From Burkholderiales bacterium RIFCSPLOWO2_12_FULL_65_40 (GTDB taxonomy: Bacteria > Pseudomonadota > Gammaproteobacteria > Burkholderiales > Burkholderiaceae_C), in contig MESL01000047.1 of NCBI GenBank assembly GCA_001770955.1, positions 62,001-126,000 on the forward strand: a DNA stretch of 64,000 bases, in the 5' to 3' direction. Positions within the stretch are counted from its first letter, which is position 1; each line of letters opens with the position of its first letter. The position numbers and the translations under genes are program-made. Under the pieces are notes generated by a model. The model made no database searches and was not told the origin of the DNA. It worked only from the letters and a program-made list of their open reading frames with translations. Of this stretch, positions 18,423-27,126 are shown piece by piece.

Positions 18423-19300
18423 CAGGCGGCGGGGACCTGGTCCGGCGCCACGGGAGTCACCTTGAACCAGCGTACCGCGCCGCCCTTGGTGTGCAGCACG
18501 ACAAACTGCAGGCCGCACAGCTCGGTCTGCTCGCCACGCTTGGGCACATGGCCCATCTCGTGGGCAATCAGGCCGCCAATGGTTTCAAAGGTTTCGTCGG
18601 GGTCGCTGCCCGCAATGGTCACGCCGAAGGCTTCGGACACTCGCTCGATGGGCGTGTCGCCGCTGACGCGGTAGGTGCGGTCGGCCAGGGCGAAGATGTC
18701 GCCCTCGTCCTCGGGAATGTCGAACTCGTCCTCGATCTCGCCCACGATCTGTTCGAGCACATCCTCGATGGTCACCAGCCCCGCCACGCGGCCGAATTCG
18801 TCAATCACCACGGCCAGGTGGTTGCGGTTGCCGCGGAATTCGCGCAGCAGATCGTTCAGCCCCTTGGTCTCGGGCACAAAAACCGCCGGGCGCAGCAAGG
18901 CGCGGATGTTCAGCTCCGGCGAACGCTGGAGCTTGAGCAGGTCCTTGGCCATGAGAATGCCGATGATGTTCTCGCGCTCGCCCTGGTACACCGGGAAGCG
19001 CGAGTGCGCGGTGTTGATCACCACATGCAGCAGCTCGTCAAAGGGTGCATCGATATGGATGAGATCCATGCGCGGCGCGGCCACCATCACGTCGCCGGCG
19101 GTCATGTCGGCCATGCGGATCACGCGCTCAAGCATCACGCGGGAATCCGCGCCGATCACATCGTTGCTCTCGGCCTCGGCCAGGGTTTCGATCAGTTCTT
19201 CGGTCGAATCGGGTCCGGGATGGATGAACTCCACCACTTTTTGCAGGAATGTGCGCTTGTCTTCCTTTTCAGGCGATCGCGCGGGGTGCGGGTCTGACAC
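18422..19300 (-). CDS. corC: HlyC/CorC family CBS-domain transporter-associated protein
   Basis: 292 aa cytosolic protein. Tandem CBS domains span about residues 65-190 (RMADMTAGDVMVAAPRMDLI; HSRFPVYQGERENIIGILMA; HLAVVIDEFGRVAGLVTIED), and a C-terminal CorC_HlyC domain spans about 205-285 (FETIGGLIAHEMGHVPKRGE). CorC/YbeX proteins are linked to Mg/Co efflux and ribosome homeostasis; the exact role is not settled. The frame starts with GTG at 19300, as no in-frame ATG gives the conserved MSDPHP start. One-base overlap with lnt. Confidence 0.92.
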   Translation of the reverse strand: MSDPHPARSPEKEDKRTFLQKVVEFIHPGPDSTEELIETLAEAESNDVIGADSRVMLERVIRMADMTAGDVMVAAPRMDLIHIDAPFDELLHVVINTAHSRFPVYQGERENIIGILMAKDLLKLQRSPELNIRALLRPAVFVPETKGLNDLLREFRGNRNHLAVVIDEFGRVAGLVTIEDVLEQIVGEIEDEFDIPEDEGDIFALADRTYRVSGDTPIERVSEAFGVTIAGSDPDETFETIGGLIAHEMGHVPKRGEQTELCGLQFVVLHTKGGAVRWFKVTPVAPDQVPAA

Positions 19301-19400
19301 AGCCTTGGGGTGCAGGACGTGCGGTAGTGAAACAGGCCGTTAGGATAACGGATTGCCATGACACTATCTCCCCTGACCTGGCCCAGGGGCCAGGCGCAGC

Positions 19401-20129
19401 TCACCCGCCGGACTGGTGGCGTGCGTTGCGCACGCCTTCGCGGACTTCCTGCACACCGGCCAGAAAGTCCCAGAACTGCTTGGCCTGGCGCTTGATCTGG
19501 TAGTCCACCTCGGCGAACTGCTGCTCGACCATCTCGGTCATGCGCGTATCGAGGTTGGCGGGCGGCAACTGCAGGAAAGCCTCTGATTCGGAGCCATCGC
19601 GGTGCACCACGGCACCCGCATTGCGCGCGATCTTGAGCATGGCGGTGTTTTCCGACAGGGCATGGATGAACACCATGCTGACGCCTTCGTTGCGGGCATG
19701 CATCACGGCACGCTCGAACAGCCGGGCCCCATAACCCCGCCCCCGTGCCGTCTTGAGCACCGACACGCCGAACTCGGCGCAGTTCTGGTGCTCGGGCAGG
19801 GAGGTGTAGGCCAGATGCGCCATGGCGATGAGCTCCAGGCGGCGGTTGTAGATGCCGAAGATATCGTCGCGCTCGAAATTCAACTGCTCGGCATAGCGCC
19901 GGATCTGCTCATCGCTGGCGGGGTAGCCAAAGCGCAGATAGCGGTCGGCAGGCTCCAGTGCCAGCAGATGCGCAGTGATGCGCTCGCGGTACGTGGGCCC
20001 AAGAGAACGGATCGGCACCATCAGGGGTGTGCTGACTTTGCCGGGCTTGGGCTCGCCAACACCCACCGGACGCAACAGGTCGGTGCCTGCGTTCCAGGAT
20101 GCCTTGAGCCAGTCTTTGGTTTCGATCAT
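19401..20129 (-). CDS. GNAT family N-acetyltransferase
   Basis: 242 aa. The acetyl-CoA-binding motif A is visible as VLKTARGRGYGARLFERAVM around residue 135, followed by ENTAMLKIARNAGAVVHRDG (motif B). The substrate is unknown. Residues 35-75 (TPLMVPIRSLGPTYRERI) resemble a family of standalone GNATs common in Burkholderiales. Monocistronic; the gap to the Lrp gene (20130-20289) holds no gene that I can see. Confidence 0.85.
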   Translation of the reverse strand: MIETKDWLKASWNAGTDLLRPVGVGEPKPGKVSTPLMVPIRSLGPTYRERITAHLLALEPADRYLRFGYPASDEQIRRYAEQLNFERDDIFGIYNRRLELIAMAHLAYTSLPEHQNCAEFGVSVLKTARGRGYGARLFERAVMHARNEGVSMVFIHALSENTAMLKIARNAGAVVHRDGSESEAFLQLPPANLDTRMTEMVEQQFAEVDYQIKRQAKQFWDFLAGVQEVREGVRNARHQSGG

Positions 20130-20289
20130 GGCTCCAATATAGGGGTTTTCCCGGGGGTTTCCAAGTCTTTTTTGCTGCGCTGCAACAATTTAGAACCAAA
20201 TACCCAATTGCCGAATGAAATCAAGCTCTTAAGTGCGCCCGGCGCGGGCTTTGCAGCAGGGAGTGCTGTCGGCCGCGCGACAGGCGCCA

Positions 20290-20772
20290 TCACACCGGCA
20301 CGGCGGTCGTGGCCTTGACGTGGTCGAGCACGAAGCTGGTCTTGCAGTCCTGCACGCTGGGGTGCTTGAGGAGGGTGTCCATGATGAAACGGCTGTAGTG
20401 CGCCATGTCGGCCACCACCACGCGCAGCAGGTAGTCCATCTCGCCGGTGAGGGACGCGCACTCCACCACCTCGGGCCAGGTCTGCACGCTGGCGCGAAAG
20501 ACATCCATGGGGTTGCGCTTGTGGCTCTCGGTGTGCTTTTCCAGCCGCACGTTGAGGTAGGCCGTGAGGCCCAGGCCCACCGCCTCGGGCCGGACCAGCG
20601 CCACGTAGCGATCGATCACGCCGCTGTCTTCGAGCCGCTTGACCCGCCGCAACACGGCACTGGGCGACAGCCCCACCTGCTCGCCGACCACGTCGTAGGT
20701 TTCGCGGCCGTTTTGCTGCAAACAGCGCAATATGGCCCGATCCAGCTTGTCCAATGCGTCATTTGCACTCAT
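20290..20772 (-). CDS. Lrp/AsnC family transcriptional regulator
   Basis: 160 aa. An N-terminal HTH spans about residues 8-57 (LDKLDRAILRCLQQNGRETY; VGLSPSAVLRRVKRLEDSG), then the AsnC/RAM ligand domain (VQTWPEVVECASLTGEMDYL; SFVLDHVKATTAVPV). Members sense amino acids and often control neighbouring catabolic genes. It faces away from the lipase operon and lies about 2.3 kb from HPPD; targets cannot be read from the sequence. Confidence 0.93.
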   Translation of the reverse strand: MSANDALDKLDRAILRCLQQNGRETYDVVGEQVGLSPSAVLRRVKRLEDSGVIDRYVALVRPEAVGLGLTAYLNVRLEKHTESHKRNPMDVFRASVQTWPEVVECASLTGEMDYLLRVVVADMAHYSRFIMDTLLKHPSVQDCKTSFVLDHVKATTAVPV

Positions 20773-20874
20773 AGCGCACGATTTTATGCTGTTGGGCGCG
20801 TTTCAGACAGCGTTACCGGAGGCATCGGGTATGTCCCGATGGTGACAGTGTGGCGTATGTAGAAAAATTTCAAC

Positions 20875-20904
20875 TGCAAAAACGCACGGTCGTTCGTTTT
20901 TGCA
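20875..20904 (+). promoter_or_regulatory. Inverted repeat in the lipase leader
   Basis: Perfect 10-bp arms TGCAAAAACG (20875-20884) and CGTTTTTGCA (20895-20904) around a 10-nt loop, 33 nt upstream of the lipase ATG. It could be an operator or an mRNA hairpin. AGGAGA at 20926-20931 is the ribosome binding site of the lipase. Confidence 0.45.
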
Positions 20905-20937
20905 TCCAAACCAAAAATTATTTTTAGGAGACATTCC

Positions 20938-21879
20938 ATGACCGGTTTCTTCGGCCGCCTGCTGCGCGGCCTCGCTTTTGCTTCGGCGGCCCTGACCCTG
21001 CTGCCCCTGCAAAACGCCCACGCCCAGAGCACCTACACCCAGACCCGCTACCCCATCGTGCTGGTGCACGGGATTTTCGGGTTCGACTCGGCGCTGGGTG
21101 TGGATTACTTCTACGGAATCCCGAGCGCCCTTCGAAGCGACGGCGCCAAGGTGTATGTCGCGCAGGTTTCGGCTGCCAACAGCCACGAAGTGCGCGGCGA
21201 GCAGCTGCTGGCCCAGGTGAAAAACATCCTGGCCGTCACCGGTGCGTCCAAGGTCAATCTCGTCGGCCACTCGCAGGGCAGCCCGACCTCGCGGTACGTG
21301 TCGGGTGTCGCCCCCCATCTGGTGGCGTCCGTCACCTCCGTTGGCGGCGTGAACCGTGGATCGCGCGTCGCCGACATCGTGCGCGGCGTGGCCCCGGTGG
21401 GCAGCGTGAGCGAGACTCTGGCGAACTCCACTGCGCTGGCGCTGACCTCCCTGATCAACGTGCTCTCGGGTGGCACCAGCCTTCAGCAGCTGCCGACCGC
21501 TGCGCTCGACTCGCTCAGCACGGCCGGCTCCGCCAAGTTCAACCAGCGCTTTCCTGCGGGCGTACCGACCAGCGGCTGCGGCAACGGTGCCGAGCTGGTC
21601 AACGGCGTGCGTTACTACTCGTGGACCGGCACCAAGCCGATGACCAACGTGCTCGACGTGAGCGACGGGCTTCTGGGCGTGCTCGGCCTGGTGTTCGGCG
21701 AAGCCAACGACGGCCTGGTGTCGGCCTGCTCGACGCGCCTGGGCAAGCACCTGGGTGACTACCGCCAGAACCACCTGGACGAAGTCAACCAGGTCCTGGG
21801 CCTGCGCGACTGGTTCTCGACCGACCCGGTCACGCTGTACCGCCAGCACGCCAACCGCCTGAAAGTGGCCGGCCTGTGA
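20938..21879 (+). CDS. Secreted triacylglycerol lipase (foldase-dependent family I)
   Basis: 313 aa. Sec signal peptide of about 29 residues ending NAHAQS. The mature part has the oxyanion-hole HGIFGFDSALG, the nucleophile elbow VGHSQGSP, a catalytic Asp/His region (GEANDGLVSACS; GDYRQNHLDEVNQVLG) and two Cys (SGCGNG, SACSTR) that can form the family disulfide. By family knowledge it is exported through Sec and a type II system and needs the Lif foldase encoded next, which it overlaps by one base (TGATG). Symbol withheld because lipA clashes with lipoate synthase. Confidence 0.93.
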   Translation: MTGFFGRLLRGLAFASAALTLLPLQNAHAQSTYTQTRYPIVLVHGIFGFDSALGVDYFYGIPSALRSDGAKVYVAQVSAANSHEVRGEQLLAQVKNILAVTGASKVNLVGHSQGSPTSRYVSGVAPHLVASVTSVGGVNRGSRVADIVRGVAPVGSVSETLANSTALALTSLINVLSGGTSLQQLPTAALDSLSTAGSAKFNQRFPAGVPTSGCGNGAELVNGVRYYSWTGTKPMTNVLDVSDGLLGVLGLVFGEANDGLVSACSTRLGKHLGDYRQNHLDEVNQVLGLRDWFSTDPVTLYRQHANRLKVAGL

Positions 21880-22853
21880 TGCGCAAGGGTGCCCTGGCAC
21901 TGGTGGCCTGCGCCCTGCTGGGTGCGGGCGCCTGGTGGTGGACACAACAGCCGGACGGCGCCTCGCAGGCGTCCGGCGTCCCTGGCGCCAGCGCGCTGGG
22001 GCGTCCTTTCGCGTCGGGCGCCCAGACCGACGGCGCCCATCCCGGTGGCTCGCACTTGCTCGCACGCGCGGCAGCCGGCAAGGGGTTGGACAGCGGGGCG
22101 GACCCGCTGCTGCAACCCGGCCTGCGCGATGCGCTGGAAGCCTTGCTGCACGCGGCGGGCGACGCCGCCGATCCGCAGGCCCTCAAACAGCGCCTTGAAG
22201 GCCTGGTGGGACAACACTTTCCGCCCGAACTGGCCACCCGCGCGCTGGCGCTGGCGCATCGCTATGTGGACTACCGCGTGGCCCTGGGCCAACTGCGCGC
22301 TCCCACGGATTTGAGCGACCCGCGCACCCTGCGCAATGCCCTGGAGGCACGCCAGAAGGTGCGCCTGCAGTATTTCGACGGCGACGAATTCGATGCGCTT
22401 TTTGCGCAGGAGATGACGCTTGATCAATCCATGCTGGCCCGGCTGGAAATCGAGCGCAACAGCCAGCTGACCCCCGAACAAAAACGCAGTGCGCTGCAGG
22501 CGGCCGAGGAAATGCTTGATCCCGCCCAGCGCGCCCTGCGCGCCGAGGCCGTGGTCCATGTCGGGGTGGCGCAGCAGACCGCTGCCTTCAATGCCCAGGG
22601 CATCGACGACTCCACCCGCCATGCCCTGCGCAGTGCGCAACACGGCACGGAAGCCGCCCAGCGCCTGGCGCAACTCGACCAAGAGGAGCGCGACTGGAAT
22701 GCCCGCCTCGACCAGTACCAGCAGGCGCGGAGCAGCACGCAGGATGCGGCCCGGCTGCAGCAGTTGCGCGGCCAGCTTTTCTCGCCCGAGGAGCAGTTGC
22801 GCATCGAAGGCGCGCTGGCCCTGCGCGCCCAGCCTGCCACGGCAGCCCAGTGA
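21879..22853 (+). CDS. lifO: Lipase-specific foldase (lipase chaperone)
   Basis: 324 aa. A single N-terminal membrane anchor (ALALVACALLGAGAWWWT) is followed by an Ala/Pro/Gly-rich linker and a long helical periplasmic domain (RLEGLVGQHFPPELATRALA; FDALFAQEMTLDQSMLARLE; LTPEQKRSALQAAEEMLDP). This architecture defines steric lipase foldases that fold the lipase in the periplasm. The ATG at 21879 overlaps the lipase stop; a GTG 3 nt upstream is possible. The usual RxxFDY-S-x-GE motif region reads only loosely here. A short GCCCCCAAGGGGGC hairpin follows (22865-22878). Confidence 0.88.
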   Translation: MRKGALALVACALLGAGAWWWTQQPDGASQASGVPGASALGRPFASGAQTDGAHPGGSHLLARAAAGKGLDSGADPLLQPGLRDALEALLHAAGDAADPQALKQRLEGLVGQHFPPELATRALALAHRYVDYRVALGQLRAPTDLSDPRTLRNALEARQKVRLQYFDGDEFDALFAQEMTLDQSMLARLEIERNSQLTPEQKRSALQAAEEMLDPAQRALRAEAVVHVGVAQQTAAFNAQGIDDSTRHALRSAQHGTEAAQRLAQLDQEERDWNARLDQYQQARSSTQDAARLQQLRGQLFSPEEQLRIEGALALRAQPATAAQ

Positions 22854-23029
22854 CCGGCCACCCGCCCCCAAGGGGGCAAACATGATGCGCCGCGCATGGT
22901 TTTGACAACGCGCAACTTTCCTGCAAATAGCCCGCAGAACAGGCTTCAATACGCCTGAATGCTGAGGATCACTCTCCCTACAGTGCATGGCTTAGGTATG
23001 ACCTGAATCAATTCACTGACGGAGACACC

Positions 23030-24175
23030 ATGAACGCAGCACTGCCCGGGCAGGCCCTGAACGAGATCGCCGCATGGGACAACCCCATGGGCACCGACGG
23101 CTTCGAATTCATCGAGTACGCCGCTCCCGACCCCGTAGCCATGGGCCGCGTGTTTGAAGGCATGGGCTTCAAGCCGGTGGCGCGGCACCGCCACAAGAAC
23201 GTGCTGCTGTACCGCCAGGGTGGCATCAACTTCCTCATCAACACCGAGCCCGACAGCTTTGCCCAGCGCTTCGCGCGCCTGCACGGCCCGAGCGTCTGCG
23301 CCATTGCGTTCCGCGTGCACGACGCCAAGGCGGCCTACGAGCGCGCCGTATCGCTGGGCGCCTGGGGCTATGCCGGCAAAGCGGGACCGGGCGAGCTGAA
23401 CATCCCGGCCATCAAGGGCATCGGCGACAGCCTAATCTATTTCGTGGACCGCTGGCGCGGCAAGGGCGGCGCACAGCCCGGCGACATCGGCAACATAGGC
23501 TTCTTCGACGTGGACTTCGAGGCCCTGCCGGGGGTAAGCGCTGATGAAGCGCTACACCCCTTCGGCCACGGCCTGACCTACATCGACCACCTCACGCACA
23601 ACGTGCACCGGGGCCGCATGGCCGAGTGGGCCGACTTCTACGAACGCCTGTTCAACTTCCGCGAGATCCGCTACTTCGACATCGAGGGCCAGGTCACAGG
23701 CGTCAAGAGCAAGGCCATGACCAGCCCCTGCGGCAAGATCCGCATCCCGATCAACGAGGAAGGCAAGGACAAGCCGGGCCAGATCCAGGAGTACCTCGAC
23801 ATGTACAAGGGCGAGGGCATCCAGCACATCGCCATGGGTTCGGACGACCTGTACGCCACGGTGGACAAGCTACGCGCCAGCGGCGTGCGCCTGCTCGACA
23901 CGCCCGACACCTACTACGAACTGGTGGAAAAGCGCATCCCGGGCCATGGGGAACCCCTCGAAGCCCTGCGCGAGCGCGGAATTCTCATCGACGGCAAGAA
24001 GGATGCGCTGCTGCTGCAGATCTTCAGCGAGAACCAGCTCGGGCCCATCTTCTTCGAATTCATCCAGCGCAAGGGTGACGAGGGTTTTGGCAACGGCAAT
24101 TTCAAGGCGCTGTTCGAGTCCATCGAGCTCGACCAGATGCGCCGCGGCGTGCTGCAGGCCCCCACGGGAGCGTAA
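23030..24175 (+). CDS. hppD: 4-hydroxyphenylpyruvate dioxygenase
   Basis: Converts 4-hydroxyphenylpyruvate to homogentisate in tyrosine catabolism. 381 aa, two VOC-fold halves. Iron ligands are visible as His in YIDHLTHNV, His in GIQHIAMGSDDL and Glu in PIFFEFIQRKGDEGFGNGNF, the C-terminal HPPD signature. ACGGAGACACC precedes the ATG. It lies 184 nt before phhA on the same strand. A GC-rich repeat starts 2 nt after its stop, so read-through into phhA is uncertain. Confidence 0.97.
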   Translation: MNAALPGQALNEIAAWDNPMGTDGFEFIEYAAPDPVAMGRVFEGMGFKPVARHRHKNVLLYRQGGINFLINTEPDSFAQRFARLHGPSVCAIAFRVHDAKAAYERAVSLGAWGYAGKAGPGELNIPAIKGIGDSLIYFVDRWRGKGGAQPGDIGNIGFFDVDFEALPGVSADEALHPFGHGLTYIDHLTHNVHRGRMAEWADFYERLFNFREIRYFDIEGQVTGVKSKAMTSPCGKIRIPINEEGKDKPGQIQEYLDMYKGEGIQHIAMGSDDLYATVDKLRASGVRLLDTPDTYYELVEKRIPGHGEPLEALRERGILIDGKKDALLLQIFSENQLGPIFFEFIQRKGDEGFGNGNFKALFESIELDQMRRGVLQAPTGA

Positions 24176-24177
24176 GA

Positions 24178-24305
24178 AACACCCCCCTGTGTCGCCTGCG
24201 GCGCCTTCCCCCTGCTCTCGAATGGCTACGCCATTTCGGGAAGGGGGACGCTCCCAGCGCGGCGGGGCGGCCCTTGCGCGGGAGCCTTGGCTTGGGCCGC
24301 GCCTG
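24178..24305 (+). repeat. GC-rich post-stop repeat, copy 4
   Basis: AAACACCCCCCTGTGTCGCC begins 2 nt after the hppD stop. CTTCCCCCTGCTCTCGAATG and the mate CGGGAAGGGGGACGCTCC form the stem, with an AATGGC/GCCATT inner hairpin. GCCCTTGCGCGGGAGCC and TTGGCTTGGGCCGCGCCTGT end the element. Confidence 0.85.
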
Positions 24306-24359
24306 TGTCATGCGCCGCGAATAGCACGTGCACCATACAAAACCAGAAAGGAGACTCCC

Positions 24360-25199
24360 ATGGCCGTCGAACCCGTCGTCTATGGCGCCAGCGAACGCCC
24401 ACCGCGCGGCGACTATGCCCGCGCGGGCGCCGACTACACCTGCGCCCAGAACCATGCCGCGTACACCCGCGCCGACCACGACACCTACCGGCGCCTGTAC
24501 GAGCGCCAGAGCGCCCTGCTGCCGGGCCTGGCCAGCGAGGCCTTCATCGCCGCCCTGCCCTCTCTGGGTATCAAGGACCACATCCCTCGCTTCGAGGAGA
24601 TCAACGAGCGCCTCTACCGCGCCACGCGCTGGGAGATCGTGGCCGTGCCGGGGCTGATTCCCGAGGTGCCGTTCTTCACACTGCTGGCGAACCGGAAATT
24701 CCCGGTGACCGACTGGATCCGCACGCCCCAAGAGTTTGACTACATCGTCGAACCCGACATCTTCCACGACCTCTTTGGCCATGTGCCGCTGCTGTTCAAC
24801 CCGGTGTTCGCCGACTATGTGCAGCGTTATGGCCAGGGCGGTCTCAAAGCCCAGCAGCTCGGCGCGTGCGAGATGCTCTCGCGCCTGTACTGGTACACCA
24901 TCGAGTTCGGCCTGATCCGGGAGCACGGCGGCCTGCGGGCCTATGGGGCGGGCATCCTCAGCTCCTCGGGCGAATTGCCCTATGCCGTGCAAAGCCCGGA
25001 ACCGCAACGCCTGCCGCTGCAGCTGGAGCGCACCATGCGCACGCGCTACAAGATCGACAGCTACCAGCAGACGTATTTCGTGATCGACAGCTTCGAGCAG
25101 CTATTCGACATGACGGCGGCGGACTTTGCGCCGGTGTATGAGCGGCTGCGGGGGTTGGGGGAGTTTGCGGCGGATGAGCGGGATGGTGTGGTGGCTTGA
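24360..25199 (+). CDS. phhA: Phenylalanine 4-monooxygenase
   Basis: Hydroxylates phenylalanine to tyrosine using a tetrahydropterin and non-heme iron. 279 aa, the bacterial length. The 2-His-1-Glu triad lies in DIFHDLFGHVPLLF and YWYTIEFGLI; the pterin/substrate region is EIVAVPGLIPEVPFF. The ATG at 24360, preceded by AAAGGAGA, was chosen; the open frame upstream is only the shadow of hppD. No pterin-4a-carbinolamine dehydratase (phhB) gene is adjacent. With HPPD it feeds phenylalanine to homogentisate. Confidence 0.96.
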   Translation: MAVEPVVYGASERPPRGDYARAGADYTCAQNHAAYTRADHDTYRRLYERQSALLPGLASEAFIAALPSLGIKDHIPRFEEINERLYRATRWEIVAVPGLIPEVPFFTLLANRKFPVTDWIRTPQEFDYIVEPDIFHDLFGHVPLLFNPVFADYVQRYGQGGLKAQQLGACEMLSRLYWYTIEFGLIREHGGLRAYGAGILSSSGELPYAVQSPEPQRLPLQLERTMRTRYKIDSYQQTYFVIDSFEQLFDMTAADFAPVYERLRGLGEFAADERDGVVA

Positions 25200-25210
25200 T
25201 TTTTTTAAGT

Positions 25211-25273
25211 GAAATTTGGTTCTAGCGCTTATCTGTATTGCGGTAGCAGCTATTGTTTTAATAGTTGGTTTTG
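25211..25273 (-). repeat. Dispersed AATAGCTGC-type repeat, intergenic copy after phhA
   Basis: On the minus strand: ACTATTAAAACAATAGCTGC, TACCGCAATACAGATAAGCG, CTAGAACCAAATTTC. This copy is close to the family consensus: a CTATT/AATAG hairpin, AATAGCTGCT, and AAGCGCTAGA with a trailing AT-rich end. Confidence 0.8.
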
Positions 25274-25286
25274 AGCTTTTTTGAGT

Positions 25287-25991
25287 GCGGGAGCCGGGGT
25301 GTGCTCCCGGCGGCGCAGTAACTTTCTCTTGTCTCGCCAAGAGAAAGTCACCAAAGAGAAGGCGACCCTACTGTGCGTGTCCCTTCGCTGCGCTACGGGC
25401 AACCTGCGATGCTCGGGCAGGGGGTGCGCCGCGTAACTCACTGCGCGCTTGCAGCGCTCCGTTCAAACAACTGCGGCGAGTCAGTGCACGAAGTGCGTGT
25501 GTCCTACGGCACACGCACGCACCCCCTGCCCTGCGCTTCTCGGCACGCACAGAAGGGAACCCGCAACCGGACATCCACACGGGCCATCGCTTCGCTCGGC
25601 CCCGTCTGCGCGGGCGCAAGCGCCTCGCGCTGCGCTATCCAGGCCGAACGCAGCGATGGCCCGTATGGCTGTTGGGCTGTTGGGCTGTTGGGCTGTTGGG
25701 CTGTTGGGCTGCCACCCCCCTTCTGTATGCGCCTGGGGCGCGCAGGAGGCGGGGTGGCGTGGGTGAGCCGCAGGACACACCCGCGCTTCGTCAACTGACT
25801 CGCCGCGTCTGTCTGAACGGAGCGCCGCAGGCGCGCAGTGAGTTACGCGGCGCACCCCGCATCCGAGCACCCCAGGTTGCCCCGTAGCGCAGCGAAGGGG
25901 TCGCAGACAGTAGGGTCGCCTTCTTTTGCCTTCTTTTCTTGGCGAGACAAGAAAAGAAGGTGCGCCGCCGGGCGCACACCCCGGCTCCCGC
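25287..25991. repeat. Large imperfect inverted-repeat block (no gene)
   Basis: The left arm 25287-25557 and right arm 25716-25991 are imperfect inverted copies of each other. Both outer ends read GCGGGAGCCGGGGTGTG inward. Both share TTGTCTCGCCAAGA, AAGGCGACCCTACTGT, CCTTCGCTGCGCTACGGG and GCGCCGCGTAACTCACTGCG. The centre holds a second inverted repeat (ACGGGCCATCGCTTCGCTCG versus its mate near 25635-25665) and an 8-bp tandem array. Open frames here are repeat artefacts with Arg/Pro/Ala-rich translations. It could be an attenuating or insulating structure or a mobile repeat. It is the main content of the 871-nt gene-free gap 25200-26070. Confidence 0.85.
25667..25711. repeat. 8-bp tandem repeat (TTGGGCTG)n
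   Basis: Five perfect TTGGGCTG units (25672-25711), preceded by a partial unit GGCTG (25667-25671). Such short arrays expand and contract by slippage; no coding frame depends on it. It sits in the loop of the large inverted repeat. Confidence 0.9.
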
Positions 25992-26013
25992 CCGTCGGAA
26001 AGGCACGCAGATA

Positions 26014-26072
26014 ACTATAAAAACCATAGCTGTCAGCGAAAGCCAGACAAGCGCCAGAGACCAATTTGGCTC
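26014..26072 (+). repeat. Dispersed AATAGCTGC-type repeat, copy at the hydrolase 3' end
   Basis: ACTATAAAAACCATAGCTGT, CAGCGAAAGCCAGACAAGCG and CCAGAGACCAATTTGGC follow the family order. The 3' end touches the stop codon of the alpha/beta hydrolase at 26071. Confidence 0.75.
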
Positions 26073-26973
26073 AAACCCCATCCTGGGCAATCAAATCCAG
26101 ACACTCCCGCATCACCCCCGGATCGAGCGCCATCTCCACATGCGCCACCCCCTCCACCAAGCGGTTATCAGCCCCCGCCAAGGCCGCCGTGCTCGTGGGG
26201 AACACGATGTTGTCGCAGTTCGAATACCAGCAGGTGAACAGGCTGGCACGCGCAGGCGGCTCGGTCGTGCGCAGCTGCCGCACCCATTCGCTGCCCAGCT
26301 GCATCTGCCGACCGTTGGCGGACCTGCTGAAGCGCCCCAGCCAAGTGCCGCCGTGCGGTGTGCCCAGCGTGATGATGTGGTGCACACGGGCGTCGGCCTG
26401 GCAGGCGCGCAGCCAGGCGCGCGTGGCCAGCCCGCCCATGCTGTGACCGATGACCACGGGCGCCATGCCGGTGGCCTGGGTCACGCGGCGCACAGCGTCG
26501 TCGATGATCGCCGGGTAGTCGTCGATGGAGCCGAACACCGGCTCCAGATTCACCGCCACATAGGCATGGCCGCCGGCACGAAACCGACCCATCCAGGGCA
26601 GCCACAACCCGCGGTTGCACAAAAAACCGTGCACCAGCACCACACCGCGCTGCCCCGTGGGGGCGGCGGGCAGCCAGTCGGGTTTCGAGCGGCTGCGAAA
26701 CGGCTGGCGCCAGCAGAACACCACCAGCGCCACGCCCATCTCGACCCACCAGGCGCGCCAGACCTGCGCTGCGCTGGCGCGCGGCGCCGGGTCGGAGCGG
26801 TTGGCGGCGTGCATCAGCACGAACTGCAGGCCCATCACCAGGGCGAAAACCACCCAGCCAGCCACCACGCCCCCCAGCGCCCAGGCCGGCGAATGCTGCC
26901 ACAGCACCACCAGCCAGACGAGCGGCCCCAGCACCAGGGCCAAGGTCCAGACAATTTGTATGCGAGCAATCAT
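26071..26973 (-). CDS. Alpha/beta hydrolase, membrane-anchored lipase/esterase-like
   Basis: 300 aa. Two N-terminal hydrophobic helices (about residues 5-25 and 31-53) and a third at about 73-90 anchor it, followed by an alpha/beta hydrolase domain. Visible: the VVLVHGFLCNRGLW oxyanion-hole HG, the nucleophile elbow VIGHSMGGLATRAW and a probable catalytic His in VEGVAHVEMAL. Resembles PGAP1-like/triacylglycerol-lipase family esterases; substrate unknown. It diverges from the gene at 27127; the 153-nt gap between them presumably holds both promoters. Confidence 0.85.
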   Translation of the reverse strand: MIARIQIVWTLALVLGPLVWLVVLWQHSPAWALGGVVAGWVVFALVMGLQFVLMHAANRSDPAPRASAAQVWRAWWVEMGVALVVFCWRQPFRSRSKPDWLPAAPTGQRGVVLVHGFLCNRGLWLPWMGRFRAGGHAYVAVNLEPVFGSIDDYPAIIDDAVRRVTQATGMAPVVIGHSMGGLATRAWLRACQADARVHHIITLGTPHGGTWLGRFSRSANGRQMQLGSEWVRQLRTTEPPARASLFTCWYSNCDNIVFPTSTAALAGADNRLVEGVAHVEMALDPGVMRECLDLIAQDGV

Positions 26974-27126
26974 GGAGGCAATAGGTTCGTTGGACTTCCA
27001 CCGTTCCCGGCGCAGCGTAACCGAAAGCGCCGGCCGTGCATTCGAGTGACCTGTCGAAAGAAGATGCGCTGCCCGCCGTGTTTTTTGGGTCTAATGGGCT
27101 TTCATCGTGCCAACCCACTGGAGCCC

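Noticed and set aside
25667-25711. Tandem repeat considered as a CRISPR array
   Set aside because: Units are 8 bp with no spacers and no cas genes nearby; it is a simple slippage-type array.
25285-25887. Open frames on both strands in the palindromic block considered as small proteins
   Set aside because: They are generated by the inverted repeat in several frames, are Arg/Pro/Ala-rich and lack ribosome binding sites.
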